Shown here one piece after another: positions 1-7,118 of a DNA stretch of 18,525 bases. The notes under the pieces are model-generated. The model had not been told where the DNA came from, searched no databases, and saw only the letters and a program-made list of their open reading frames with translations. How positions within the stretch are numbered: position 1 is the stretch's first letter; each line of letters begins with the position of its first letter. The position numbers and the translations under genes were made by a program. Source of the DNA: Lachnospiraceae bacterium UBA7199 (GTDB lineage Bacteria; Bacillota; Clostridia; Lachnospirales; Lachnospiraceae); assembly GCA_002490775.1 (NCBI GenBank), contig DKUR01000049.1, forward strand, positions 1 through 18,525, read 5' to 3'.

Positions 1-1
1 T

Positions 2-1612
2 TTGTGGATCAGAAATGTATATTACCCGCCGGATGTCACTTTGAGAGATGCATGGAGCTTTTGGCAGTATATGGATACTGCTGTTTTAGAAGGATACACG
101 GGAACTGAAAAATACATTGATATGAATGTGTTTAGGGGAACGAAAGAAGAACTGGAAATGCTGCTTGTTCAGAAGGATGAAGGTAATAGGTCAATTTTGG
201 GGCAGGAGATTTCACTGGATGTTTGTAATCTTCAGTATGACAATAGCGGAGTAAAGGTTTATGCCTATTTTGGTATGATGCAGGCACTTTTTATTCAAAC
301 GCCGGAAAGAGAAGAGATTATCTGTCCGGTATGCAATTTTTGGATTGACCAGGAAGGGGAAGCAATCTGGATTTTAGAGTGTAAAGAAACGATTCAGGTG
401 AAAAAAGTGGATTTGCAGCAGGACAACTTTTTGTCAGAAACTTTGATATTGGATCAGGAAGATCTGGAAGCTTTAATTTCGAATGTATATGGACTTACAA
501 CACAGAAGGAGAAAAAAGATTTTCTGGATATGACTGTTGATTTATCTGGAAAAAAAGAAGAAAATGGGGAAACAATTTTAGGAGGAAGGGCGTACGGAGT
601 ATATAAAGGGACGGACAAAAGTTTTTACATTTCTTATAAAATTAACATAGAAAGTGGGGCAGTAAGTGCAAAAGGATACCTGCAGAACCTTTCTATAAAT
701 CCATTGTATCAGGAATTTTTATTTCATAATCTGACCGTAGAAACTCCTATGACAGAAAGTAAATCAGGATTGTGGAAGGAGTTGATCTATGTGTTAGAAG
801 AGCAAAGAGGACAACTCGTTTGTCAAAATATATTTTTTATGCCTGTAGATGCAGAGCACCAATATGATACAGCGATTTTTAGTGTTGGGGCAGCAGTGTG
901 GTTTGACTGTGCAGATTTTTTGGATATTCCTACAAAAAAATGTGAGGAACCAAAAAGCAGGGAGGAAGTATTTAATGCAATTGAAAGTGGAGATTTTTCT
1001 GTCGTCACAACGAAATATTCCGATCCGGACAGGCTGGCAGAAGAACTTAAAAGCGACTATGAAATGTGTATAAACTGGGATAAAACATCAGCCAGAGTGG
1101 AGAGATGTGATATTAATGGAGATGGATTTGAAGAATTTTTATTTTTAGTTAGATATGATTTTAATAATTACGAACAAATAGAATTTATTTTAACATACAG
1201 AAATGGCAGAGCCATCTGTTCCTACTATGATTGGTGCGATGGCAACGAATGGCTGACCTTAGGGGAGAAAGAAAAATTAATCCACAATATATACAGTAAT
1301 AATGGTTTTTGCACATATTCAGGGTATTATGGCTGTACCTTAAATGCAAAGGGAATCAAAGATGTAGACAATACCGGATATGGTCTTGAAATCTGTAATG
1401 TTTATTCGCTGGAAGAAAGTGGTTTGTGGTGGTGGACAGAGCAGCTTCCTGAAATAATCAGGGAAGGAATTTATTATGTAAGGGTACGCGCTAAAACTGC
1501 TGAAGAGATAGAAAGTGATGGAACTGCGAAAGGCGCGATAAAGGAACTGATTTCTAAAGACGAGTTTTTAAAAGAATATAAAGAACTGACAGGAAAAGAA
1601 TTTGTAGAGTAA
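2..1612 (+). CDS. Hypothetical protein with EF-hand-like loop, 5'-partial
   Basis: The frame is open from the left edge, so the true start lies outside the window; 536 residues are visible and the stop is TAA at 1610-1612. I do not recognise the family. The visible part has no clear membrane segment and reads as a soluble or extracytoplasmic mixed alpha/beta protein rich in Glu, Tyr and Trp. Near residues 369-378 there is DINGDGFEEF, which resembles an EF-hand/dockerin or VCBS-type calcium loop (D-x-N-x-D-G-x-x-E). Such loops are common in surface proteins of Firmicutes, but a single loop does not assign a function. The gene ends about 200 bp before the tad promoter and is read in the same direction. 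It is probably a separate transcription unit, because a promoter and a pseudogene remnant lie between. A secreted or lipoprotein N-terminus may exist upstream but cannot be seen. Confidence 0.75.
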   Translation: MWIRNVYYPPDVTLRDAWSFWQYMDTAVLEGYTGTEKYIDMNVFRGTKEELEMLLVQKDEGNRSILGQEISLDVCNLQYDNSGVKVYAYFGMMQALFIQTPEREEIICPVCNFWIDQEGEAIWILECKETIQVKKVDLQQDNFLSETLILDQEDLEALISNVYGLTTQKEKKDFLDMTVDLSGKKEENGETILGGRAYGVYKGTDKSFYISYKINIESGAVSAKGYLQNLSINPLYQEFLFHNLTVETPMTESKSGLWKELIYVLEEQRGQLVCQNIFFMPVDAEHQYDTAIFSVGAAVWFDCADFLDIPTKKCEEPKSREEVFNAIESGDFSVVTTKYSDPDRLAEELKSDYEMCINWDKTSARVERCDINGDGFEEFLFLVRYDFNNYEQIEFILTYRNGRAICSYYDWCDGNEWLTLGEKEKLIHNIYSNNGFCTYSGYYGCTLNAKGIKDVDNTGYGLEICNVYSLEESGLWWWTEQLPEIIREGIYYVRVRAKTAEEIESDGTAKGAIKELISKDEFLKEYKELTGKEFVE

Positions 1613-1614
1613 CG

Positions 1615-1790
1615 AAAAATGCCAGAGTTACATAGATTTTTATGATTTCTCCATTTCATGTCACAGAAACTGTTGTGGCAATGTATGCGCTTCCTATCTT
1701 TTTCACGAATCTTTTTAATAACCTGATATTCTGTCAGGTGATACAATTCCATAATTTGCTCAATCTTTTTATGCAATTTCAGTGCAGGGC
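1615..1790 (-). pseudogene. Remnant of a cytidylate-kinase-like protein (C-terminal part)
   Basis: On the minus strand this stretch reads KIEQIMELYHLTEYQVIKKI, followed by REKDRKRIHCHNSF and then MKWRNHKNLCNSGIF. From memory this matches the pattern of the cytidylate-kinase-like family common in Clostridia: an R/K-x-x-x-IM-x-x-x-x-L-x-E segment, an R-x-x-D-x-x-R helix, then W-x-x-x-x-NYDLCLNS. The P-loop N-terminus is missing. The 'NYDLC' core appears shortened to 'NLC', consistent with a two-codon loss, and beyond it the frame runs antisense into the neighbouring gene. No promoter or ribosome binding site for this strand is apparent. It is best read as a decayed gene tail left between the first gene and the tad promoter. 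The family call is inference from pattern memory and needs a database search. Confidence 0.5.
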
Positions 1791-1810
1791 AGGGTTTATG
1801 TTGAAGCATG

Positions 1811-1892
1811 ATGTCAAAAAAACAGGTCATTCATCCATATAAACAGGTCGTCTGTCGGGAAAATGAAAATTTAAAGTTAGCTGTGATATGAT
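1811..1892 (+). promoter_or_regulatory. Promoter of the tad operon with paired AAACAGGT repeats
   Basis: Direct repeats aaacaggtca (from 1820) and aaacaggtcg (from 1841) lie exactly 21 bp apart. A -35-like box tgaaaa (1864-1869), a 17-bp spacer and a good -10 box TATGAT (1887-1892) follow. The second repeat also forms a partial dyad, ACAG-N5-CTGT. The same parts with the same 21/23/17 spacing occur at 18226-18298. Two direct repeats one double helical turn apart, upstream of a weak -35 box, are typical of activator sites such as those of LytTR- or OmpR-type response regulators. The repeat is not the standard LytTR consensus, so the regulator is unknown. Confidence 0.7.
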
Positions 1893-1896
1893 AAAT

Positions 1897-1935
1897 AAGG
1901 CTATAACATGCACATTAAGGGCATGGGTTAGCCTT
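1897..1935 (+). promoter_or_regulatory. 5' leader stem-loop of the tad mRNA
   Basis: An outer stem AAGGCTA (1897-1903) pairs perfectly with TAGCCTT (1929-1935), and an inner stem CATGC (1907-1911) pairs with GCATG (1921-1925). The expected transcription start, 6-8 bp after the -10 box at 1887-1892, falls at about 1899, so the hairpin would sit at the very 5' end of the mRNA. That position suits protection of the transcript or leader-based control. No U-run follows, so it is not a terminator. Confidence 0.45.
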
Positions 1936-1974
1936 GATTTGAATGCGTATAAAACGGGTAGATTGGAGTCAAAT

Positions 1975-3063
1975 ATGAAAATCAAAATAGCATTATGTAC
2001 GTCAGATGTTCAGTTCAGCCAGCGGGTGGTGCATTACTTCCAGTCTCATTATTATGATAAGTTTACCTGGAATGTATTTACAGAGCTGCCTTTTCTGACA
2101 GACTTTTTAAAGGAAAAGGATGCTGACATTGTTCTTGTAGATAAAGAACTGAAAAATGAACTGGAGACGGCTCTGTCTGGCATTAAGAAAGAGAGTATTT
2201 GTGCATATCTGACAGAGGACAAGGAAGAAGCCTTAAATGACAAAGAACAGGATATTTTTGAAATAGAAAAATATTTAAGGGCAGATAAGCTGTATCGGGA
2301 ACTTTTGGAGCTTTATTCTCAAAAATCAAATGCTCATTATCATAAGAGCGGGATTCTCAATGATAAAACAGATATTTATGTTTTTGTTTCTCCGGCAGGA
2401 GGCGTGGGATGCTCCACAGCGGCCTGTGCTGCCGCCCAGGGCTTTGCCAGATTTGAAAACGTACTGTACATAGAATTGGAAAACATAGGGGCGCTGCCGC
2501 TTGTTTTTGACGGAGAGGAAACAGGTGCTGCTGGGCTTGATGAAGTGATTTTTGCTCTGAAAAGCAGAAGAAAGGTGCTGGAATTAAAAATTACCAGTTC
2601 TGTCAGCCGGGATAAAAGCGGTGTGTTTTTCTTTAAAGAAAGCGGAAATACGCTGGATGTGCTGACTCTTTCAGAAGGAGATATCAAAGAACTTTTAACT
2701 GCCATAGGACAGATGAAAGAATATGACAAGGTGATTTTGGATGCAGGGAATGGGCTGGGAGAAAAGGAAATTGCCGCAATGACTTATGCCGGAAGAGTGG
2801 TGGTTATCGCCGACGAGAGCAAAGTGTGTGAAAAAAAACTGACAAGATATGTGGAAACCTTACAGCTGATAGAAGAAAAAAAGAAGGCAGATATTTGTTC
2901 TAAAATGATTTTGTTCTATAACAAGGTTTTAAATCAGAGAGAACTTCTGCAAAAGCAATGCGGCATCCGGGTGGCAGGAGGACTTCCTAAAATAGAAAAC
3001 GGAACCTACGAGGGAATTATTGGGAAGCTTGCCAGGATGGAGATAATCCACAATATGAAATGA
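1975..3063 (+). CDS. tadZ: TadZ/CpaE-like ParA-superfamily ATPase
   Basis: 362 residues from ATG 1975, preceded by TTGGAGTC. An upstream in-frame ATG at 1888 overlaps the -10 box and is therefore rejected. Residues 1-110 resemble the receiver-like domain of CpaE/TadZ (ALCTSDVQFSQ, then DADIVLVDKEL). Residues 130-360 are a MinD/ParA-like P-loop domain. The Walker A equivalent is SPAGGVGCST (139-148): both lysines of the deviant motif KGGxGK[ST] are replaced (K to A141, K to C146). A Walker-B-like strand is YDKVILDAGNG, with D256. TadZ proteins are known to have atypical Walker A sites and to localise the Tad machine at a cell pole or focus, probably through dimerisation. It is the first gene of the operon and is followed by cpaF after 32 bp. 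ATP hydrolysis is doubtful given the missing lysines. Confidence 0.85.
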   Translation: MKIKIALCTSDVQFSQRVVHYFQSHYYDKFTWNVFTELPFLTDFLKEKDADIVLVDKELKNELETALSGIKKESICAYLTEDKEEALNDKEQDIFEIEKYLRADKLYRELLELYSQKSNAHYHKSGILNDKTDIYVFVSPAGGVGCSTAACAAAQGFARFENVLYIELENIGALPLVFDGEETGAAGLDEVIFALKSRRKVLELKITSSVSRDKSGVFFFKESGNTLDVLTLSEGDIKELLTAIGQMKEYDKVILDAGNGLGEKEIAAMTYAGRVVVIADESKVCEKKLTRYVETLQLIEEKKKADICSKMILFYNKVLNQRELLQKQCGIRVAGGLPKIENGTYEGIIGKLARMEIIHNMK

Positions 3064-3095
3064 CGCAGGTAAAAGAAAGCGGTGTGAGGTAATTC

Positions 3096-4334
3096 ATGCA
3101 GGATATAGAATGGCAGAAAGCAAAAGAAGATATTAAAAAAAGAGTACTGGAAAATATTAATTTATCCAAGGTGGAGGATGAAGCCTTAGAAAATGAAATC
3201 CGCAGGGAGGTAGAGCAGTATTTTGCCAAGCAATATCTGTCCATAGCGGAAAAGGCTGGTTTGACGGATGAGATCTTCAGTTCTATCAGGGGATTTGGGA
3301 TTCTGGACGGTATTTTGAATGACGACACCATAACAGAGGTAATGATTAATGGCGCCAAAGAAATTTTTATTGAAAAATCCGGTAAGCTGATCCATCTTTC
3401 TGATGAATTTGAAAGTGAGGAAAAGCTCCAGGATATTGTACAAAGAATCGTGGCACTGGCAGGGCGTGAGGTGAATCAGGCCAATCCCATTGTAGATACA
3501 AGGCTGCCTGACGGTTCCCGTGTGAATGTGGTGCTTCCGCCTATTTCCTTAAAGGGGGCCATTGTTACCATCAGAAAGTTTTCAAAGGAACCTATGACTA
3601 TTGAAAAGCTGATAGAATATGGTTCCCTTACCCCCCAGATTGCTGATGTTTTAAAACTTTTGGTAAAGGCAAAATATAACATTTTTATTTGTGGAGGAAC
3701 CGGCTCCGGAAAGACCACCTTTTTAAATGCCATCTCCAATTTTATTCCTTCCGACGAGCGGATTATCACCATAGAAGATTCAGCGGAGCTTCAGATTGCA
3801 AATATCGAAAATCTTGTAAGCCTGGAAACCAGAAATGCAAATACCGCAGGGGTTGGACAGATCAGTATCAGGGATTTGATTAAATCTGCGCTGCGAATGA
3901 GACCGGACCGGATCATTGTAGGTGAGGTAAGAGGGGCGGAGGCGCTGGATATGCTGCAGGCAATGAATACAGGTCATGACGGTTCTTTGTCTACAGGCCA
4001 CGCCAATTCCACCCGGGATATGCTGAGCCGCTTAGAAACAATGGTGCTTACCGGCGCAGAGGGACTTCCCCTTGAGGCTGTGCGCCAGCAGATCGCTTCG
4101 GCGGTGGATATTATCGTCCATCTTTCAAGGCTTCGTGACCGGTCAAGAAAGACAATGGAGATTACGGAAGTGACCGGCTATGTAAACGGAGAAATCCAGC
4201 TCAATCCGCTGTATGTCTTCAAGGAGGATGCATCTTCCACCATAGATAAGGTAAGCGGCTGCTTAAAAAGGACGGAAAATCCGCTGAAAAAGGATTTCAA
4301 ATTAAGACTGATGGGGTACCGGGGCAATATATAG
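3096..4334 (+). CDS. cpaF: CpaF/TadA family secretion-motor ATPase
   Basis: 412 residues; ATG 3096 follows GTGAGGTAATTC. It is the cytoplasmic hexameric ATPase of the GspE/VirB11 superfamily that powers Tad pilin assembly. Visible parts in order: N-terminal helices 1-50; the CpaF N-domain with GILDGILNDDTITEVMING near 70-88; LPDGSRVNVVLPP; Walker A GGTGSGKTT (200-208, K206); Asp box RIITIEDSAEL (about 225-235); Walker B region RIIVGEVRG with E277; and His box GHDGSLSTGHAN. All catalytic elements are intact and the length is normal for the short Gram-positive CpaF. The last 35 residues are a charged tail. It lies between tadZ and tadB, the standard order. A 67-bp gap containing no gene separates it from tadB. 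Confidence 0.95.
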   Translation: MQDIEWQKAKEDIKKRVLENINLSKVEDEALENEIRREVEQYFAKQYLSIAEKAGLTDEIFSSIRGFGILDGILNDDTITEVMINGAKEIFIEKSGKLIHLSDEFESEEKLQDIVQRIVALAGREVNQANPIVDTRLPDGSRVNVVLPPISLKGAIVTIRKFSKEPMTIEKLIEYGSLTPQIADVLKLLVKAKYNIFICGGTGSGKTTFLNAISNFIPSDERIITIEDSAELQIANIENLVSLETRNANTAGVGQISIRDLIKSALRMRPDRIIVGEVRGAEALDMLQAMNTGHDGSLSTGHANSTRDMLSRLETMVLTGAEGLPLEAVRQQIASAVDIIVHLSRLRDRSRKTMEITEVTGYVNGEIQLNPLYVFKEDASSTIDKVSGCLKRTENPLKKDFKLRLMGYRGNI

Positions 4335-4401
4335 ATGCTTCGGGGCAAACCGGAAGCCAGACACTTCAGGATGCAACAAAAACGTTGAAAGGAGAAAAAA
4401 C

Positions 4402-5205
4402 GTGGCGCTGTTTCGAAAGAAAGAAAAAGAAGTATATGAAGAAATTTCTTCCCTGATTGGAGACGGGGACGACTATCATGTCTATCACATGACCAGGAAG
4501 GATGTGGTGATTGCCTTTTTGATCGGCGCAGGAATCGCAATTCTGGTTACCTGGCTGTTTTTTGGAAATGTTATTTTATCTGTTGTTACAGCAGCGGCGG
4601 CAGGTATAATAGCACAATCCATTTACAGGAACTATAAGATGGAAAAAAGAAAAAAGGCACTGCTGATTCAGTTTAAGGATCTTTTAGAGGCCCTAACTTC
4701 CTCCTATTCAGCTGGAAAAAATACTTTGGAAGCATTTACAGATGCAGAAGGGGATATGGCCCAGATTTATGGGGAAGAGGCGGATATTGTAAAAGAACTG
4801 TTCATTATTACAGGGGGCATGAACAACAACATCAACATAGAGGACCTACTGCTTAATTTTGCTGCAAGAAGCGGGCTGGATGATGTAAGGAATTTTGCAG
4901 ATGTGTTCCGTGTAGCGATCCGACAGGGGGCAAATATTAAGGATATTATCTTTTCCACCAGAGATATTATCAGCGACAAAATAGAGATTGAAATGGACAT
5001 TAATGCTATGATGGCAGGGAATAAAAACGAACTCAACGTGATGATGATTATGCCGCTGATTATCATTGTCAGTCTGGGAGGACTGGGAACTGGAATGACA
5101 GCAGTAGATAATAACCTGATCAATGTGATCATTAAGGTCATTGCTTTAGGAATGTTTGCCCTTGCCTATTATCTGGGGAAAAAGATTACTTCCATTAAAA
5201 TTTAG
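4402..5205 (+). CDS. tadB: TadB-like type II secretion F-family platform protein
   Basis: 267 residues; GTG start at 4402 with a strong site GAAAGGAG ending 8-9 bp upstream, and no ATG alternative fits as well. A charged N-terminus (FRKKEKEVYEE) is followed by two close membrane segments (about 33-53 and 55-72, with FLIGAGIAILVTWLFF in the first). A cytoplasmic T2SSF-type helical domain follows (about 80-200, with ALTSSYSAGKNTLEAF and FADVFRVAIRQGANI). Two C-terminal membrane segments (about 212-232 and 240-260) end in a short basic tail. It is an inner-membrane platform protein that contacts CpaF and, by the known Tad model, pairs with TadC. The tadC ribosome binding site overlaps its stop codon, so the two are translationally linked. 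Confidence 0.9.
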   Translation: MALFRKKEKEVYEEISSLIGDGDDYHVYHMTRKDVVIAFLIGAGIAILVTWLFFGNVILSVVTAAAAGIIAQSIYRNYKMEKRKKALLIQFKDLLEALTSSYSAGKNTLEAFTDAEGDMAQIYGEEADIVKELFIITGGMNNNINIEDLLLNFAARSGLDDVRNFADVFRVAIRQGANIKDIIFSTRDIISDKIEIEMDINAMMAGNKNELNVMMIMPLIIIVSLGGLGTGMTAVDNNLINVIIKVIALGMFALAYYLGKKITSIKI

Positions 5206-5216
5206 GAGTGTGTGTT

Positions 5217-6083
5217 ATGCAGAGTGTATTTCAGCTTGCAATGCTGGTTCCGGCTACCATAGCTGTGGTGGTGTGGATGATTCTGGCATTAAAATATGAG
5301 GAAAAATTTAAGGAGATCACTTCATCAATTGATTCCAAAGAGTATTACTTAAGCGAATTGTTTTATATTGGATTTCAGATCATGGAAATGGTTCATTTTA
5401 ATATGAAATCTGATTCCGCCAGAAAGAAAATCAAATTGATGGGGGAAGTGTATGGGAGAAAGTATGCCGAGTATTATTTTTATGTACTTACAGGCGGACA
5501 GATTACCTACATAGTCACAGTAGTTCCTGTTGTTTTTCTGCTGGCGCTTCTGGCCAACAATCCCACAGCAATGCTGCTTGGCCTTGTGATAGCCGGGCTG
5601 TTTGTATGGTATTTAAATGAAAGCTTTAAGGATAAGCTTACCGCAAGAAGGGAAAGGCTCCTATCTGATTTTCCACAGGTATTATCCAAAATCACCTTGT
5701 TAGTGAATTCAGGAATGCTCCTTAGGGATGCATGGAACCTGACTGCACAGCAGGGAAACAGCGTATTGTTTACAGAAATGCAGCTTACAGCCCATCAATT
5801 GGAAAACGGTGTGCCGGAGATGGCGGCATATCAGGAGTTTGCTGAGCGCTGCGGGGTAAAGGAAATCAGGAAATTTTCTTCTATGGTGATACAGGGGCTG
5901 GGCAAGGGAGGTTCCGACCTGACCGCTTTTCTTAGGGATATGTCAGAGGAAATGTGGATAGAAAAAAAGAATCTGGTGAAGCAGAAGGGAGAGAAGGCAA
6001 ATGCAAAGCTGCTTGCACCTACGGTAATTATTTTTATCGGAATTTTATTTATGATTATGGCGCCGCTGCTTGCGGGGTTATGA
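5217..6083 (+). CDS. tadC: TadC-like type II secretion F-family platform protein
   Basis: 288 residues from ATG 5217. AGGAG at 5204-5208 lies 8 bp upstream and overlaps the stop codon of tadB. An in-frame GTG at 5208 sits on that site and is rejected. One membrane segment lies at the N-terminus (about 5-25), a pair near 95-135, a T2SSF domain at about 150-260 (LLSDFPQVLSKITLLVNSGM, then FSSMVIQGLGKGGSDLTAFL), and a last segment at 268-288 (TVIIFIGILFMIMAPLLAGL). It is the second platform protein, expected to form a heteromer with TadB in the cytoplasmic membrane. The order cpaF-tadB-tadC supports the call. Confidence 0.9.
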   Translation: MQSVFQLAMLVPATIAVVVWMILALKYEEKFKEITSSIDSKEYYLSELFYIGFQIMEMVHFNMKSDSARKKIKLMGEVYGRKYAEYYFYVLTGGQITYIVTVVPVVFLLALLANNPTAMLLGLVIAGLFVWYLNESFKDKLTARRERLLSDFPQVLSKITLLVNSGMLLRDAWNLTAQQGNSVLFTEMQLTAHQLENGVPEMAAYQEFAERCGVKEIRKFSSMVIQGLGKGGSDLTAFLRDMSEEMWIEKKNLVKQKGEKANAKLLAPTVIIFIGILFMIMAPLLAGL

Positions 6084-6106
6084 TAAAACAACAATTTTAA
6101 CAAAGA

Positions 6107-6131
6107 AAGCGTTTCACAAAATGAAATGCTT
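6107..6131 (+). promoter_or_regulatory. Intercistronic stem-loop ahead of the pilin gene
   Basis: Arms AAGCGTTTCA (6107-6116) and TGAAATGCTT (6122-6131) pair over 10 bp with one G-U and a 5-nt loop (CAAAA). It lies in the 63-bp gap between tadC and the small pilin gene, 6 bp before the ribosome binding site GGAGG (6138-6142). No T-run follows. A processing or stability hairpin that raises pilin mRNA over the upstream genes is a reasonable reading; this is inference. Confidence 0.5.
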
Positions 6132-6146
6132 CAGAATGGAGGAAAA

Positions 6147-6407
6147 ATGAGGGAATATCTATCAGACAAAATGTGGCAGGCCAGAGGAATGCTGCTGATT
6201 GCAAAGGAGAGAATGAAAGAACAGGCGTTAAGGCTGGTGAAGGATGAAAATGGAGATACCAATTTCGTGTCTATTATTTTGATTGTGGTTATTGTGATTG
6301 CAGTAGCAATGATATTCAAAGATAAGTTGACAAATGCGATGGACACTGTAATGAATAAGCTAACAGGTTTTATTGATGGCAAAGAAGGCCCTAAGCCTCC
6401 AGTTTAG
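6147..6407 (+). CDS. Flp-type small pilin (Flp1-like)
   Basis: 86 residues from ATG 6147, with GGAGG 4 bp upstream; a farther in-frame ATG at 6126 lies inside the hairpin and has no site. A basic, amphipathic N-terminus (about 30 residues) is followed by DENGDTNFVSIILIVVIVIA, a hydrophobic helix and a short C-terminal tail rich in Lys and Pro. This is the layout of the Flp1-like pilins of Gram-positive tad loci, the major fibre subunit processed by the TadV peptidase. The likely cleavage is after the Gly of ENG. The usual Glu at +5 of mature type IV pilins is absent (Val there), as are the Glu-Tyr residues of classical Flp. The 30-residue leader is longer than in many Flp pilins. The hairpin upstream may boost its expression. 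Confidence 0.75.
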   Translation: MREYLSDKMWQARGMLLIAKERMKEQALRLVKDENGDTNFVSIILIVVIVIAVAMIFKDKLTNAMDTVMNKLTGFIDGKEGPKPPV

Positions 6408-6425
6408 AAAGGAATGCAAATTAAA

Positions 6426-7103
6426 ATGAAAAACGAAAAAGGCGCCGTTATGGTTGAGACGGTGGTCATTCTGCCTTTTGTCATGATGACAGTCTTTTTC
6501 CTGCTGTATCTGGGGCTTATTAAGCTGCAGGACATGGCAATTTTATATCAGGTTCAGCGGACCGCGCACCAGGGTTCGCTGATCCTTGCCAGCCCCGGGT
6601 ACTCTGCTTTAGGCCCTTACAATGAAAAGCAGATCGACTTAGCTTCCTCTGGCGCTGTGACGCAGGCACGTGCGGAAGAATATTACAAAGCCTATCATGA
6701 AAATATTCTGACGCTGTACCGGGAAATATTCGGTTATGGTGGATGGACCAGTCAGGAGGAAATGCAGGATTTCCTTGAGAAAATGGGAGATGACACCATG
6801 ATGCTTGCCGGTGTGTCGCTGTTTGAAGAAAAGGCGTCCCTTCACAGGGGGATATTTGGAACCCGGCTGGATGCGGAAGTGACCTTTGGGTTTCCGGCCC
6901 CCGGCGTGCTGCGATATTTCGGTTATGAGGGCAGGATGGAGTTTAAGCAGGGGGCCTCTTCTCTGGCGGTAAATCCTTCCTCGGTGGTGCGGAATGTGGA
7001 TCTTGTGTGTGATGCGGTTGTGGCGCTTAAAGAGAAACTTCACCTGGATGAAAATGGAAATTTAGAGAAGATTCTGGAAGGAATCAGAGAGTATTTATTT
7101 TAG
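6426..7103 (+). CDS. TadE-like minor pilin/pseudopilin
   Basis: 225 residues if ATG 6426 is used. GAAAGGA ends at 6413, 12 bp upstream; an in-frame ATG at 6414 touches that site and is less likely. The N-terminus MKNEKGAVMVETVVILPFVM is the TadE signature: a basic stretch, a Gly, then Glu within a hydrophobic helix (about 8-32). The rest is an extracytoplasmic domain of about 190 residues with Tyr/Gly-rich segments (EIFGYGGWTSQEEMQDF) and no cysteine pair of note. TadE proteins are processed by the prepilin peptidase and act as minor subunits needed for Flp pilus assembly. It starts 18 bp after the pilin gene and is followed by the large TadG-like gene. Confidence 0.75.
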   Translation: MKNEKGAVMVETVVILPFVMMTVFFLLYLGLIKLQDMAILYQVQRTAHQGSLILASPGYSALGPYNEKQIDLASSGAVTQARAEEYYKAYHENILTLYREIFGYGGWTSQEEMQDFLEKMGDDTMMLAGVSLFEEKASLHRGIFGTRLDAEVTFGFPAPGVLRYFGYEGRMEFKQGASSLAVNPSSVVRNVDLVCDAVVALKEKLHLDENGNLEKILEGIREYLF

Positions 7104-7118
7104 AAAGCGGGAGCAGTC

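Noticed and set aside
1642..1842. Plus-strand open frame of 66 codons before the tad promoter
   Set aside because: It is antisense to the kinase-like remnant, overlaps the regulatory repeats and has no start signal.
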